The translations under genes were made by a program, and so were the position numbers. A stretch of DNA of 64,000 nucleotides from Gracilaria domingensis (Eukaryota > Rhodophyta > Florideophyceae > Gracilariales > Gracilariaceae), in the NCBI GenBank assembly GCA_022539475.1, contig VCMS01000001.1, positions 1-64,000 on the forward strand, given 5' to 3'. This document shows, one piece after another, positions 54,301 to 63,021 of this stretch. How positions within the stretch are numbered: the stretch's first letter is position 1; every line of letters begins with the position of its first letter. The notes beneath the pieces are model-generated. The model saw only the letters and a list, made by a program, of their open reading frames with translations, was not told the DNA's origin and did not search any database.

Positions 54301-56767
54301 GGACGAAGCCCAAGCGGAAGAGAAGCCATCTGTGCGCAGCGGAGATTCTGTCGGCCACAGCACTGCGAGGACTAGTGGCGAGTCGAACCGGCTCCATCGC
54401 GATCAGAGTGTGATTCGCGAACGAAATAGTTTGCCAATTGAGAGGCCTAATTTGAGCCCTATAAGCGAGATCAAGTCTGATCGTTATTCGGAGGTTTCCA
54501 CCGAGAGTTCGGCATCCAGGCGTCCGGCCAGTGCATTTCTTCATATGCTAAGTAACGAAGGGGTGGCTTTGGGGCGTCAAGGTCTCTCTATGTTTATCAA
54601 CCGTCCGCGCCAACAAGTCATTAGTGCCGTAAAAGGTACCGGAGCAGTGTTGATTCCTACCAATTTCTTCAGTCCTTCCAGAACTGGTCCCGAATACGAA
54701 CCTCATGCTCTTGGGACAGACGTAGAAATGATTTTCCCTTTCAAGCCAGATCTAGGTCTTGGGGCTATGCATATTTTGAACGAAGATGCCGATGGCGAAG
54801 ATGAAGTACGAAGCATAGGCCACTTCGGACTGTCTCGAAGTAATCCAAGATCAGCTACGTCCAAGAATCGTTTGATTGAGAAGCTAAATTCAGAAAGCAC
54901 TTCTGGAATGAGGCAAACAGATTCGTACAAGACTTCTGAGAAAGCGACGGTATCTTCTACGAAGTCTTCTGGAGCCCGTTCGCATGAGAATCGTGAAAAA
55001 CAATCTGATGCGGCAGAATCTGATCAATTTCAGGAGAAGACGAATGCTAATAGTGCATCCGGTGAATCTAAGAGAGGGAAAAAAGATGCGGTTTCATCGG
55101 AGGAAGAGGCGAAAGAAAGCTTGAGAGGACCTCGGAATGACCTGGCCACATTGGTCAAGACTATAAGAGAAGAACTTGACGGAGGGGTCGGGCAAATAAA
55201 TGGGTCGGCACCCGTCTTTGGGATGAATTTAGCAGAGAAGGTATGGGCTCATATTCATCGCATCAAAACAGAGACGAAACGATACGAGCATGGAGAAATC
55301 ACGATTGAACAATTACAAAGCCGAAACAATGATGCCCTCATGGGTTGGGTCCACTGCAATCCACTTTCACGAAAGGAATGGACTGTGCCAGAATCGATAG
55401 GGAGGCGTCTTGTTTACATTTTGTACGCCCATGGTGTTATTGGGTACTATGCAGTAGATAACGGCGGAAGTGTTGAACGCATCGCATTTGGAGGAAAGCA
55501 AAAAGACACCGAAGAATCGATTTCGGAAAGATTTTCTGCAAGTAATCCGAAGGGAAAGGTTGACACATGGTTGAGGTCTCCTCTGGATGGAGAACTTCGG
55601 TATCTTTACGACCTCGTCAAGGGGTTCAAAAGGGATGGCTTGTGGCACAAAGACAGGGACTCCGAAATTATTAAGGGCCTTGGCTACAACGTTCTTCGGG
55701 CGCCTCGCGAATTTCTAAGCTCGTCATCTGCGGTTCAGCGATCTCGGAGTAGACCGATTGTTCTTGTGGCGGACTTGCCGTTGCAAATTCTTCCATGGGA
55801 ACTATTCTTTGATCACGTTGTCATTCGATCTCATTGTCTTCTCGACATAATACGAGGTCTTCAGGAGAAAGAGCCTGTTGTAACATTGTCACATTACTAC
55901 GGAAATGAGGAACCTGCTATTACAGCGGCTCGGAAACTAGTTCGATTCATCAGTTTCGGGTCGTCTCGGAGGGACTTGCTAGATCTTGAGAATACCGAGG
56001 AAGCGAGGAGACAACAGCTTGCGTTCCAAAGCCTCCTCCGCTTAAATCATATGGAACCCACAAACCTTGTTTCTTTCCTTGACCTTGGTGGGTTCCTAGA
56101 TCCGACGGCTGGCGATGCTGTCGCGCGACCTACGGGACCATTGTCGTCTCCTTTGTCCCAGTCACGTAAGGGTGTTAAGCTCTTTGGGCTTCGCATACCA
56201 GCAAATATCGGACGAAGGAACTATCCACACGTTGACTTTCTAAAAGTTACCGGATTGGGTAGCGCAACAACCGCTGATCTTAAAGACGCAGCCATGGTTT
56301 TGTTGACTAATCTTAATGATAACCTCTCTTCCAAAAAGGATTTGGGTGCTTTCATTCCAGTGTTTATGTTTTCTTACGCCGACCTTGTGAATTCGAGTGA
56401 CTCGGTGTTCGGGTTGAGACAAATGGTTCCTTATTGCATACTCATGTTCACACCTGCAATTCACATGAAGGTCTTGGCGCGCCATCTGGAAGACGACGAG
56501 CTTAATGCAGAACTTGCTCGTGCTTCGAACCGCATTCACAACATTGTGGCACCCGATGTAATGGCTTCAGCGCGAGCATTGATAGAATACGTATCTCGAT
56601 TTTCGCGGGAGAAACGCATTCCTATCGTTGTATTTTTGGGTCAGGCTTTGGTTGATGTGTTTCCGAGAAAGCGGGTGAGCGCAGATGACGATAACACACA
56701 AGCCAGACCAGCTGAACGTATCGCTCAACTCACAGGAGGAGCACGTGTAGATAACTATCTTGCTTAG
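48383..56767 (+). CDS. Giant TPR-like protein with C-terminal CHAT/separase-like domain
   Basis: About 2,794 residues from the ATG at 48383 (GCCATGG context); the ATG at 48464 (CACCATGCGC) is an equally good start, and the frame is open to 48293. Residues 1-350 are disordered, Ser/Pro-rich and basic. Three acidic Trp motifs stand out: DDDWGIDEL (near 218), DEWGDDFDLE (near 293) and DEDIEDWDAKFE (near 733). Residues about 380-2,000 are helical with TPR-like spacing, broken by charged linkers (2,000-2,250). The last 500 residues carry IVLVADLPLQILPWELFF near 2,465, the LPWE strand of CHAT domains and separases. I do not find the expected catalytic His-Gly and Cys motifs, so it may be a non-catalytic CHAT-like protein. 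Confidence 0.6.
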   Translation: MGVAGAALLCCVSRRARRRRERARSPTMRAETGASDAQPVPADPPFDSSSSLNSFHSAVSHHSPSQSSRASSSPPSTASSASPPSPDESDVVTRSTVPPSPPRAPSKHSHRSRWFFHKDKERDKDKRPLPSTPPRIPKRARTKDRLRIRPDESRYLRNASDKSSVASDERRLPPQPSRVQSPAPNLQRSAPPSVSTHNPSLSRHDSPYLQSHTRDLSEDDDWGIDELADDDAQPVPTPQHVISRTSAAAVPATPPLSHRDTITLRAFDDALEQTTETAAPVQNVIGVFDPAAETDEWGDDFDLEQSTLPSAARPQLAGKHPFPQWLVQTSSQPNLHTFPPTTPLPPLLDGDHPLRIRPVPTTAFATPKITHASLLMFPGAGYQAAPAHPSCAQVKQLFADQSANIRVHLDALVRDSGGTIALEHRTRATYLLARDDDIAALAAHNSDLASEILLWKLECAHLQSDRTQSARLRLALSNIHKHRSNFRDAIALVHEAIHVLTDNLSTNFALALAIELEYENCLLHQTVGAMAEAGRAVKHAIAHAVELSNRPERSNDISAPQQRGLWWQLRCKFVQAELAYDLQDHDLAVRLYCEYINESISRMVGTTSPPRAPSIGTPFMRFCLFSPPWLVVAMWTTVLSLGEMRSFPAAADMVGLTSLVATAFGYADAIKAASSVRARIKDMGTELREQYDMITKNISHGGEIETDNISVTRTNRIAASSFDYNMGDFGDFGDEDIEDWDAKFERELNITIQRCNEESPNGIDAPFVSDNDPSPLTREASATPLPGHISNENVSFQDEANLNATGTLRRSSEPHILRWATGPQHRNLVEAELRNYLGRVAGAASALSAPQMYPKPTQPFNWQLMGPREHENFLRRFVRSKDPVLSKRIEHGLPVTPQWHPSAVCKLNFNIEPIEDIDAFNSGIQFLSPAWGLRLLEAVWKVVRSQVPLRTKQSRTRRLILNSFSRVSTIAKKTPTRDEADRLGRLQMLGALLDALRLAREVVTESGNEAVWFSRAVMFLGSVAATVTPAAKAAVELFQAESRAHCGLHAVVSAVNLELCKGSARQRQEVENGMLHENSGGSKARRTRSENAVPASLRQTVVDLMHGLYWRTKAGFDESSSTSSLEKLLHADVASSLFLTGCGISPVDGSLIDLTQEISILHLPKNRKTGASGTLVDETRRVSSSELISELRSLWSSLPSTAGSVRAKVSFALAHHSNLYERDPALAERFLFDGLMSLHDFRYSQGLPNSFFSTLLQVSPVSIASSPLAGALLHEYGVVTLSHSKHRYGIAALEAEVEAQRVRNMDKQVYRSSVLKVVDAALHNSDWRRALTLLFNLRYAAHPKNGFRNDFLHLCLQLHSICADAGCFQASIVPLRAFSALIYEERLRVLLQRYKRRLAKKARNKFRRYMPGSALPRLMPATGLPSRKNALASFFEAPVTTALDTTLRQSANIIDQRNRHYSTVAVPIQAQERKGSPLMKLIAILLPLHLLVSKKTATNDDSLSPKKRKRASEPIVRKHSGMPKTGSAMSFGNETQHTMNSQLLDGSEHGEEQRELLRIEAEQEASADSDRFRVEFLRAKTEYSRANYDAAELRCRGLLELSLPHASRFMILEIMARIRLKRREITRCLELLDEMERTFQQAAKAHGVEDSPRFRTSGDAQRLSIFRMHDSDRDSEEEQESKHQSMQVTVLRLKALTHGGRLSEALELADKVLEGCDENSFWDLGRLHYLRGKVLYEMSCPSTNPYQRKDDTVSVPNESTSFNVKLIELTIAAFEAASKYYEAAGNEIGSAKSDLRWARTCIDYVFRRVVLSAEAGGGMHLATASKLLDREINFPDVLDVVHNVITTAMAANVPLLLVDAMAALAEVKCIQGQPSSSWSVWVSEAWKLFSRLFTDGEDFTVVLSSIAPVSTLSRLRNLCGRLVRLVMCDSRVINFSEMNTHLRLFEAYVTLHLSIDKKLNLAYDSQKDALFDVDEAQAEEKPSVRSGDSVGHSTARTSGESNRLHRDQSVIRERNSLPIERPNLSPISEIKSDRYSEVSTESSASRRPASAFLHMLSNEGVALGRQGLSMFINRPRQQVISAVKGTGAVLIPTNFFSPSRTGPEYEPHALGTDVEMIFPFKPDLGLGAMHILNEDADGEDEVRSIGHFGLSRSNPRSATSKNRLIEKLNSESTSGMRQTDSYKTSEKATVSSTKSSGARSHENREKQSDAAESDQFQEKTNANSASGESKRGKKDAVSSEEEAKESLRGPRNDLATLVKTIREELDGGVGQINGSAPVFGMNLAEKVWAHIHRIKTETKRYEHGEITIEQLQSRNNDALMGWVHCNPLSRKEWTVPESIGRRLVYILYAHGVIGYYAVDNGGSVERIAFGGKQKDTEESISERFSASNPKGKVDTWLRSPLDGELRYLYDLVKGFKRDGLWHKDRDSEIIKGLGYNVLRAPREFLSSSSAVQRSRSRPIVLVADLPLQILPWELFFDHVVIRSHCLLDIIRGLQEKEPVVTLSHYYGNEEPAITAARKLVRFISFGSSRRDLLDLENTEEARRQQLAFQSLLRLNHMEPTNLVSFLDLGGFLDPTAGDAVARPTGPLSSPLSQSRKGVKLFGLRIPANIGRRNYPHVDFLKVTGLGSATTADLKDAAMVLLTNLNDNLSSKKDLGAFIPVFMFSYADLVNSSDSVFGLRQMVPYCILMFTPAIHMKVLARHLEDDELNAELARASNRIHNIVAPDVMASARALIEYVSRFSREKRIPIVVFLGQALVDVFPRKRVSADDDNTQARPAERIAQLTGGARVDNYLA

Positions 56768-56972
56768 CTTTCTGCTTTGTGTACTTCGGTGGAGTTTGCA
56801 ATTGTAAATGTTTGGTATAAGGCTGTCCACCGAAGCAAAGCCTATGTACATGTAAAGGAGAGCTTCTTCAATGTGCTTGTCTGTAACATTGGGTGCTCCT
56901 GGAGAGCTGCCTTGATTTTCTTCGACGAAGCCTTGTGACATTAGTAAGTGTTCTAAATTGCATCGTTTTGAG

Positions 56973-57500
56973 TCACCTCGCGTTTCCGTCATGAGCGCCT
57001 TTCTCTTCAGCATCTTGATGTTCTGGCGTTGTGCTTCTTTGAGCTGAATCTGCTTTATCAGCTTCGCTGGCAGCGGTTTCATCTTGCGTAGCTTTGCAAG
57101 TTTCAAACTTATCCATAACATCGCGCAATTCATCGTCGAAGCGCTCGAGATGCTGAAGCAAAGCAGCCGTAGCCTTCTCCTTTTTCCGCATAGTCTTTGC
57201 AATCGCCCCAAACGCCATCTTGTGAACACTGTTTTCCTCCGCAACGGTGTTTTGAATCTTGTACTGCTGCTCGATTTCAACGTGCTGGCGAAACATGTCG
57301 AATTGCTTCTCGCGAAGTCGTGATATGTCCTGCATGATCTGTGGACTGATTCCGTTAAACGGCTGGTTCTCGGGATTGGTTAGCTCCTTTTCGGCTCCGT
57401 CAAGTTCTTCTATTATTGAAGCACCATATTGCTGGAGTTCGGCGACGGGAGCGAGTGCTTCGTTCCCATGAGCTTCATGAGGAGAAGAATCAGCGTTCAT
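56973..57500 (-). CDS. Small coiled-coil protein
   Basis: 175 residues. Residues about 25-135 are strongly helical with heptad Leu/Ile/Met spacing (IMQDISRLREKQFDMFRQHV, then LLQHLERFDDELRDVMDKFE). The first 20 residues and the last 45 are hydrophilic and disordered. It resembles small subunits of tethering or cytoskeletal complexes in size and layout, but I cannot assign a family. It is convergent with the giant gene that ends at 56767, with a 205-bp gap. Confidence 0.55.
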   Translation of the reverse strand: MNADSSPHEAHGNEALAPVAELQQYGASIIEELDGAEKELTNPENQPFNGISPQIMQDISRLREKQFDMFRQHVEIEQQYKIQNTVAEENSVHKMAFGAIAKTMRKKEKATAALLQHLERFDDELRDVMDKFETCKATQDETAASEADKADSAQRSTTPEHQDAEEKGAHDGNAR

Positions 57501-58751
57501 GTTGCAGGGAATGATGAGGGCGGAGATGTAAGGCTGGCTATAGGGCGTTATATGAGAACCTCAACTATCGAAGACCAAGGGCTACGTTTGGTACTGTAGC
57601 GAGCCGGTTGATGCTTGGCCCTGCGGGCCAGAGTCCAGACATGCATGCCATGCATGGCTGGACTCTAGACTGCCCGCTATTCAAAATGGAATTTGTTATA
57701 ACGAATAATCGTAATGTTATTACCTTCGGTACATGCCGAACATGAATCGGATGCACCTTTCGTACCAGGCTCTAACCATGTAACGAGCGCTACAGCTGTG
57801 CAGTAAAAGGGCAACAGATTCCGATTTACCAAAGGCACAGTAGCCTGGCGGGTTTCAACGCTCGTTAAGATAGGGCCAGCTAACTTGGCACTGGGACAGT
57901 TCTTCTAATTCCCTTCTTCCGCATCTGAAACTGAATTCTTGACTGAAATTGATACTTTCTTTCTTTTGAAAGGGTATGAAAGAGATACATTTCTATTTCT
58001 ATACTTGGTTGCTGATTCTGTACGAAAGGAACGTTTAGAAGTTCGTGAAAGCTCAGGCCTTTGTCGTGCTCAGCAACCTTCTACTCTTGGTACCAAGTAG
58101 ACAGAAAAGTTTGATCAAGACCTCCGCAAGCTTTTACATTGCGGGCACGGCAACCACCGATTGCCTTCAAACGAGTTTGCAGAATTCGAACGACTTCGTC
58201 GGGGCTCCCTAGACGATCAAATTAAATTAAATTTAATATTTAGCATAAGGGACCCAAACTTCTGTCGGTCGGGCGCTGTTTGCACCGCGAGAAGACAATT
58301 CAGAACGGAACAGCAGTAAAGATTACTGTTAGAAACAAGAAGACAGACTGCGTGATACTCGACGGTTGCGACAAACATGTCCCGCCGCCGTTGGCGGTTT
58401 TGTGTTGAGGTCGCCGTTGTACGCATATGCAACTACGCTGCGAGTTGGGGGTGCGAGGCGGCAATGGCGTCGGCGTTAGCGGCAGGGCAGAGGCGGTACA
58501 AAACTAAAGGGAGCTGCTACCACCGTCAGTTGGATAGGTGCGTTATTGTCCGAAATGCCTTATATATGTTTGAGACGTGAATTGTTTTTTGCATGATGAC
58601 GTGGCGGTGGTTCTGCACAGACAAAGTTCAACGCATACGTGTAGTTCCTAACAGATTCTGCCACGTGGCAATGAACACCGCCAACCAGCTCGACGACCTG
58701 GAGATATTACTTTGAGATAATTGTTCGATAAATCTAAAGATTTGCAGAAGC
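57501..58751. other. Intergenic with a double hairpin
   Basis: 1.25 kb without a convincing gene. 57616-57630 is a perfect 6-bp stem (TGGCCC/GGGCCA). Directly after it, 57630-57666 is a 37-nt almost perfect hairpin (AGAGTCCAG...CTGGACTCT, one mismatch, one-base loop). Confidence 0.5.
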
Positions 58752-59006
58752 ATGAGGATTCACTCCTCGCTCGTCATAATATTATTGACAGGGGTAGGCG
58801 TAACTTGGTACATCATTCAACTCAACAAATTTGAACCTGAGAATGTTCGAGCAGCTCGAATCGTGCACGGGAAAGTTTGGCATGCAGAGAAGGGAGAGGA
58901 AAGGGAAAAGGGTAGAAGACAGCATGAAAAGGTAGGTAGCACGGGAACAAGTGAACAGTTTACTGCCGTACGCATGGGTAAAATTGAAGGAAGGCGGTCT
59001 AGATAA
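58752..59006 (+). CDS. Small single-pass membrane protein, PET117-like layout
   Basis: 84 residues. One N-terminal hydrophobic segment (residues 6-22, SLVIILLTGVGVTWYII) is followed by a charged tail with NVRAARIVHGKVWHAEKGE. This is the layout of PET117-type assembly factors of cytochrome c oxidase (N-terminal anchor, then a charged helix with a short xxGV-like motif). The match is weak and is inference only. Its stop lies 45 bp from the stop of the convergent gene at 59052, the same compact arrangement as the HAD pair, which argues that it is real. Confidence 0.35.
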   Translation: MRIHSSLVIILLTGVGVTWYIIQLNKFEPENVRAARIVHGKVWHAEKGEEREKGRRQHEKVGSTGTSEQFTAVRMGKIEGRRSR

Positions 59007-59051
59007 ATACAGCGACATATGGGGCTGCAACGCTAGATGACACAAAAGCGT

Positions 59052-59414
59052 TCACATCTTGGAAGCTCTGGCCTTCTTTTTCGCTTCCATTTTAGATAAC
59101 ATATCATCGACCTTATCAGCCTGTTCCTCAGTGAATTGGTTACTGTCTGCCTTTGGGGCCTCAGGGGCGGAGTCTGACGATGAGCCACCAGGAATCGGAA
59201 TGGAAGGAAGCGAGGGAAGCGACGGTAATGAAGGTAGCGAGATGGCTTGCACTTGATGAACGTGCACGAAGACGGAGGCGACCGTGGCCAGCGTGACAGC
59301 GGCAGCAGTATGCACAAGCGTTCGCTCGGGACGTGCCTGCGCGCAGACGACAGTGGAACGATTAGCGGGAGCCGAGCGCTGCGACGGGGAGAAGACAGGG
59401 GTTATGAATGCCAT
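59052..59414 (-). CDS. Small plastid-targeted protein with LPSLPS repeat
   Basis: 120 residues. The first 25 residues lack acidic residues and are rich in Ser, Ala, Arg and Pro up to VVCAQA, a likely transit-peptide cleavage region. A hydrophobic segment (TAAAVTLATVASVFVHVH) then ends near QAIS, possibly a lumenal signal or a membrane anchor. Next comes a run of LPS units (LPSLPSLPSLPSIPIPGG) and a charged helix (EEQADKVDDMLSKMEAKKK). No named family is recognised. The divergent neighbour at 60799 encodes a secreted metalloprotease. Confidence 0.6.
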   Translation of the reverse strand: MAFITPVFSPSQRSAPANRSTVVCAQARPERTLVHTAAAVTLATVASVFVHVHQVQAISLPSLPSLPSLPSIPIPGGSSSDSAPEAPKADSNQFTEEQADKVDDMLSKMEAKKKARASKM

Positions 59415-60798
59415 GACTGCGGGGGCGACGCTGATGTTCGATGGTGCGAGTGATGCGCAGTTTTTGAGGGGGTGAGCAGCTGGCGTGTGGTGTCGGTCAG
59501 AGCTGTCGGTCAGAGCTGTCGGTCAGAGCTGTGGACGCTGCGGAGAATTGAGCGCCGTGGCGCAGCGCTCAGAAGGAGGAGGAACATTTCGGGCGTGGCG
59601 AAAGATTGAGGGCACAGATTGGTCGCGGACGGCACCTCAAGCTGCAGTTTGAAACCCTATTGCCCTATTGAGATTGACGAGAGATATCGCGCCAATTTTC
59701 AATTTGTTTGCCAGCGATCAAGTTGCGCGTATCAGTGGCTTCAAGCCACTGGCTTGCGATTGCAGGGACACGAGTAGATGGCACTGGCTGGCAAAGCGTC
59801 AACGCGTGAATGAGCCTCCGAAAACGACTGCAGCCGCGGCAGTGGGCGGCGGTGCTCGCACAGCCACTGGTTTGGGCGTGCAGCGCGCGCTGCATCGGCG
59901 CCCGCAAACGCATGCCAAGCGCGCGGGGCCGGGAGCGAGCGCCATGGGCGGTTTGGGAAGCGGCGCGCCTTGTCACGCAGAATCAGCGCAGCGCGGGAAT
60001 GGAATGCGTCGATTGGAGCGCGATGCGACAGGTGAAGCGCCACGCCACTCTTGCAGCGCAGAACGAGTAGCCGGCGACAATCACGCGGTCACACGGCTTA
60101 CAATACGTGTACGTCGATGCGTCACCCGTCCAAGCGTCCCGCGCAGGGCGCGCCAACGCGGGGAGCGGCGCGCGCGGTGGCGCGCGCGCAACGGGCTGTT
60201 TTGCGCCAGTGCAGACACGTGCGCGTCACGAGGCGTCACGGTGATGTGTCGCAACGCGCAGACTGGCCCGGCTGCGAGATGCGCGCGTACAAAGCGCGCA
60301 GCGCACGACTTGGCGCCCCATCACCTTGCAACTCGGTGATCACCGCCCATTGCGGACGCCGCCGCTTGTGTGAGCGGCCCCCCCCCCCCCCCCCACCCCC
60401 GCCCCCAGCGCGCCGCGCGCCGCTGTGCTGTACCCCACGCCGCGCCGTCCGCCCGCCGCCGGGAAAACGCTCCGTGTGCGACGCCGCATTCCCGCGCCTT
60501 TCACTTGGCAGTGCGGCCCAAGCGTTGAACGCTCGTGCCTCCGCCGCCGCTTTCCTTTTAAGCAGTGTTGCTGCGCGCTCGCGCTCCTTCCTACGCTGCC
60601 GTGCTCGCGCGTCTACCCATTCTGCTTTTCGCCGCGCGCTTCGCTCACACGTTCAACTCCGCCGCGCGTCCTTCCCCTCCCCCCGCTCTCTCTCGTTCCT
60701 TTTGCCTTCGTTTGTTTCCTATTCACGATTCACCGCTCAGCCTTCCCACTATTCTGTCAACTCGCAGCATAACTGTTTTCTCTTTCCCGTCCTTGTCC
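59415..60798. promoter_or_regulatory. GC-rich divergent intergenic region
   Basis: Lies between the plastid protein gene (minus) and the metalloprotease gene (plus). It contains a 13-bp tandem repeat in three copies (59492-59530, GTCGGTCAGAGCT) close to the plastid protein gene and a long C-tract around 60,380-60,405 (possible G-quadruplex on the minus strand). The frames open across 59.7-60.9 kb look like GC-driven chance ORFs. Confidence 0.45.
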
Positions 60799-63021
60799 AT
60801 GCGCACACCCTTCATCATGGTCAACCCATTGTCAGCGCTTTCGTGTATTGCGCTGTTCGCTTTGCTCTCAACGCTTGCACCCCAATCCGCTGCTATTCCC
60901 CTCCGCTCGGCTGAAGCTGTTCCCGATCACTGGGCACAGCTCCTTCAGGCAGATCGATACGAGCTCGTGCCGCGCCCGTCATGGACTACGCATGCGTCAC
61001 ATTCAGACCACAATGCAAACGCGTCGAGCGTCCGAGCCACACTGCAGGACCATGTCCCCTCCGCAGCGAGAACATACGCGAAACTCGACCTGGATCTTGA
61101 TCCTGTCAGTCGCACAAAGATTTTCAAGGGCAGCGGTGACAAGTCTAACTTTGAATGCCACGTCCACGATCCACCGCAGGCCATCAGAATCCAGCAAGTT
61201 ATCTCCAAGGTCATAACCGTCTGTGAAGCGTCCTGGACATCCTCGGAAAAGGTTCTGATGCAACTCACTTTTGCTGATCTCGGTGCGGAGGAGACGCTTG
61301 CAAACGGAGGAGGAACTTTCTTTGTCAAGATGAAGGACACTTTTGAAACTGTTTTGCCGGTCGCAGCCGCCGAAGCTGTACGCGGAAGAGATCTCAACGG
61401 CAACAGGAAGGGTGACGGTCGCTTTGATGTATTGGTCACTGTCAACATTAACACACCGTGGTATGATGGTATAGATGGAAACTGTCCCCCGGAGCAGTAC
61501 GACCTCGTTACTGTCATCCTACACGAGGTTTACCACAATCTGCTTTTCGCGGGAAGCATTATGGCCGATGTGGATACCAATCAACAGGTTGACGGTGCTG
61601 TCTTACAGACAGCTTCGCTGTACAAAGGATATCGCACTCGCTTTGATTCCTTCCTAATGAACGAAGGGAACTGTGCTGTCCTTAGTTATCTCACGGCTCA
61701 GGAGCTGTCTTCTCAAACGGGTCTCACCCCCAACCAGTTGTTCGCCGACGCGGTTTGCAACGACAGACTCTACTGGGGTTATGGTAATCAAAAAATAGCG
61801 AAGCTGCATTCACCGAGAGTGTTCCGAAGGAAGAGCTCGATCTATCACTTCGACCCCAACTCAACGGACACTGTGGATAGTCTAATGTTCCCCACAGTCA
61901 GAAGGGGTCCATCCGGCGTGCAACATGTCGTCAGCGAAAGAATTCTGCTTATGCAAGCTGCTTCTCTCGACCCAAAGATTCCAGGTGCAAATCCTTCGTG
62001 CGTGAGGCTTAGCAACCCCACCCCTGCGGTGGCGATCCAACAGGGACAGACCAATACTAATATATTCCATGGGGCGATCACACCGAACATCGTCGTTGCA
62101 GATGAAGGTAGTGTGGGTGGCTTCCCAACATGGGGAATTGTTTTGCTGGCGTTATTTGCCTTCCTGCTACTGGCTGCGTTGCTGGGACTCTGCCTTGCTC
62201 TCTGTTTCCGCAAAAAGAAACTGCCATCACTTACCAGCTCATTGTTCTCACCGACCACGCTGGGAGATTCCACTTCTCGCTATGGACCGTCTTCATCAAG
62301 AACTTCGTCAACTTCCAAGACTACGCTCAGTTCCTTCGGGTGGTCGAAGAGGTCGAAGAAGTCGTCTTCGAAAAGGACCACGAAGCACTCCTCGGTATCG
62401 ACGCACACCAAGCCGAAGACTAAGGACTCATCGTCGCATGGCAAACAAACGTGCCCATCATCTGGCAAGTGTATAGACAAATGCTTCTGCATGTATTGCA
62501 CTCCGGTTACTCCCCCACCACCGGTTGCCTCCGTGCATCACTACGAGCCAGACTGTGCCCCAAAGGTCTACAAATGCAAGACCAAGTGTCGGAAGCATTG
62601 TTCTCACAAGTCCTCACGTAAGCACTCTCATACATGCGACAAGTCAACAAAGAAAACGTGCAAATCAACCACCATGGTTTGCAAGTGCTACTGTTGCAAA
62701 TATGAGCCATCTACTTGCAAGTCAAGTTCGCGGTGTTGCAAGTCTTCTTCTAAGAGTTGTTCTTCAAGTGCCTCCCCCAAATGCACAACGTCGCACAAGT
62801 CTTCCTGCAAGAAAGTCACTCCACCGTCAACAAAGCCGCCTTCCACAAGGCCACCCACAACGAAGGCGACAAGTAGCAAGAAAACTTCGGCCAAACCAGT
62901 GTCATGCAAGCCAACAACGAGCAGTTGCCGAACGTGTAAGAAGTCGTGTAGGACATGCAAGCCATCTGGGAACCGGTGCGGATGTCGTTCGTGCCCAATG
63001 GTCGAGATTAATATCTGTTAA
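60799..63021 (+). CDS. Membrane-anchored HExxH metalloprotease with Cys/Ser/Lys-rich tail
   Basis: 740 residues from the ATG at 60799 (a second ATG at 60817 is equally possible). A signal peptide (LSALSCIALFALLSTLAPQSAA) comes first. The zinc-protease motif HEVYH starts at residue 242 (YDLVTVILHEVYHNLLFAGS), with a downstream FDSFLMNEGNC and SSIYHFDPNSTDTVDSLMFP. This is the order seen in a group of fungal and bacterial secreted HExxH proteases whose motif is usually HExxHGLGF. One membrane segment lies at about 444-468 (WGIVLLALFAFLLLAALLG). The final 250 residues are Ser/Lys-rich with many Cys pairs (CKCYCCKY, CRTCKKSCRTCK) and Thr/Pro repeats. If the segment is a single pass, that tail is cytosolic and could bind metal; this is inference. 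The LLF in place of GLGF may alter activity. Confidence 0.75.
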   Translation: MRTPFIMVNPLSALSCIALFALLSTLAPQSAAIPLRSAEAVPDHWAQLLQADRYELVPRPSWTTHASHSDHNANASSVRATLQDHVPSAARTYAKLDLDLDPVSRTKIFKGSGDKSNFECHVHDPPQAIRIQQVISKVITVCEASWTSSEKVLMQLTFADLGAEETLANGGGTFFVKMKDTFETVLPVAAAEAVRGRDLNGNRKGDGRFDVLVTVNINTPWYDGIDGNCPPEQYDLVTVILHEVYHNLLFAGSIMADVDTNQQVDGAVLQTASLYKGYRTRFDSFLMNEGNCAVLSYLTAQELSSQTGLTPNQLFADAVCNDRLYWGYGNQKIAKLHSPRVFRRKSSIYHFDPNSTDTVDSLMFPTVRRGPSGVQHVVSERILLMQAASLDPKIPGANPSCVRLSNPTPAVAIQQGQTNTNIFHGAITPNIVVADEGSVGGFPTWGIVLLALFAFLLLAALLGLCLALCFRKKKLPSLTSSLFSPTTLGDSTSRYGPSSSRTSSTSKTTLSSFGWSKRSKKSSSKRTTKHSSVSTHTKPKTKDSSSHGKQTCPSSGKCIDKCFCMYCTPVTPPPPVASVHHYEPDCAPKVYKCKTKCRKHCSHKSSRKHSHTCDKSTKKTCKSTTMVCKCYCCKYEPSTCKSSSRCCKSSSKSCSSSASPKCTTSHKSSCKKVTPPSTKPPSTRPPTTKATSSKKTSAKPVSCKPTTSSCRTCKKSCRTCKPSGNRCGCRSCPMVEINIC

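Noticed and set aside
59492-59530. CRISPR-like array
   Set aside because: Only three contiguous 13-bp units without spacers; a simple tandem repeat in a eukaryotic promoter region.
59668-60914. Long plus-strand frames upstream of the metalloprotease
   Set aside because: Arg/Ala-rich frames in GC-rich intergenic DNA with a poly-C tract; no domain and no good start.
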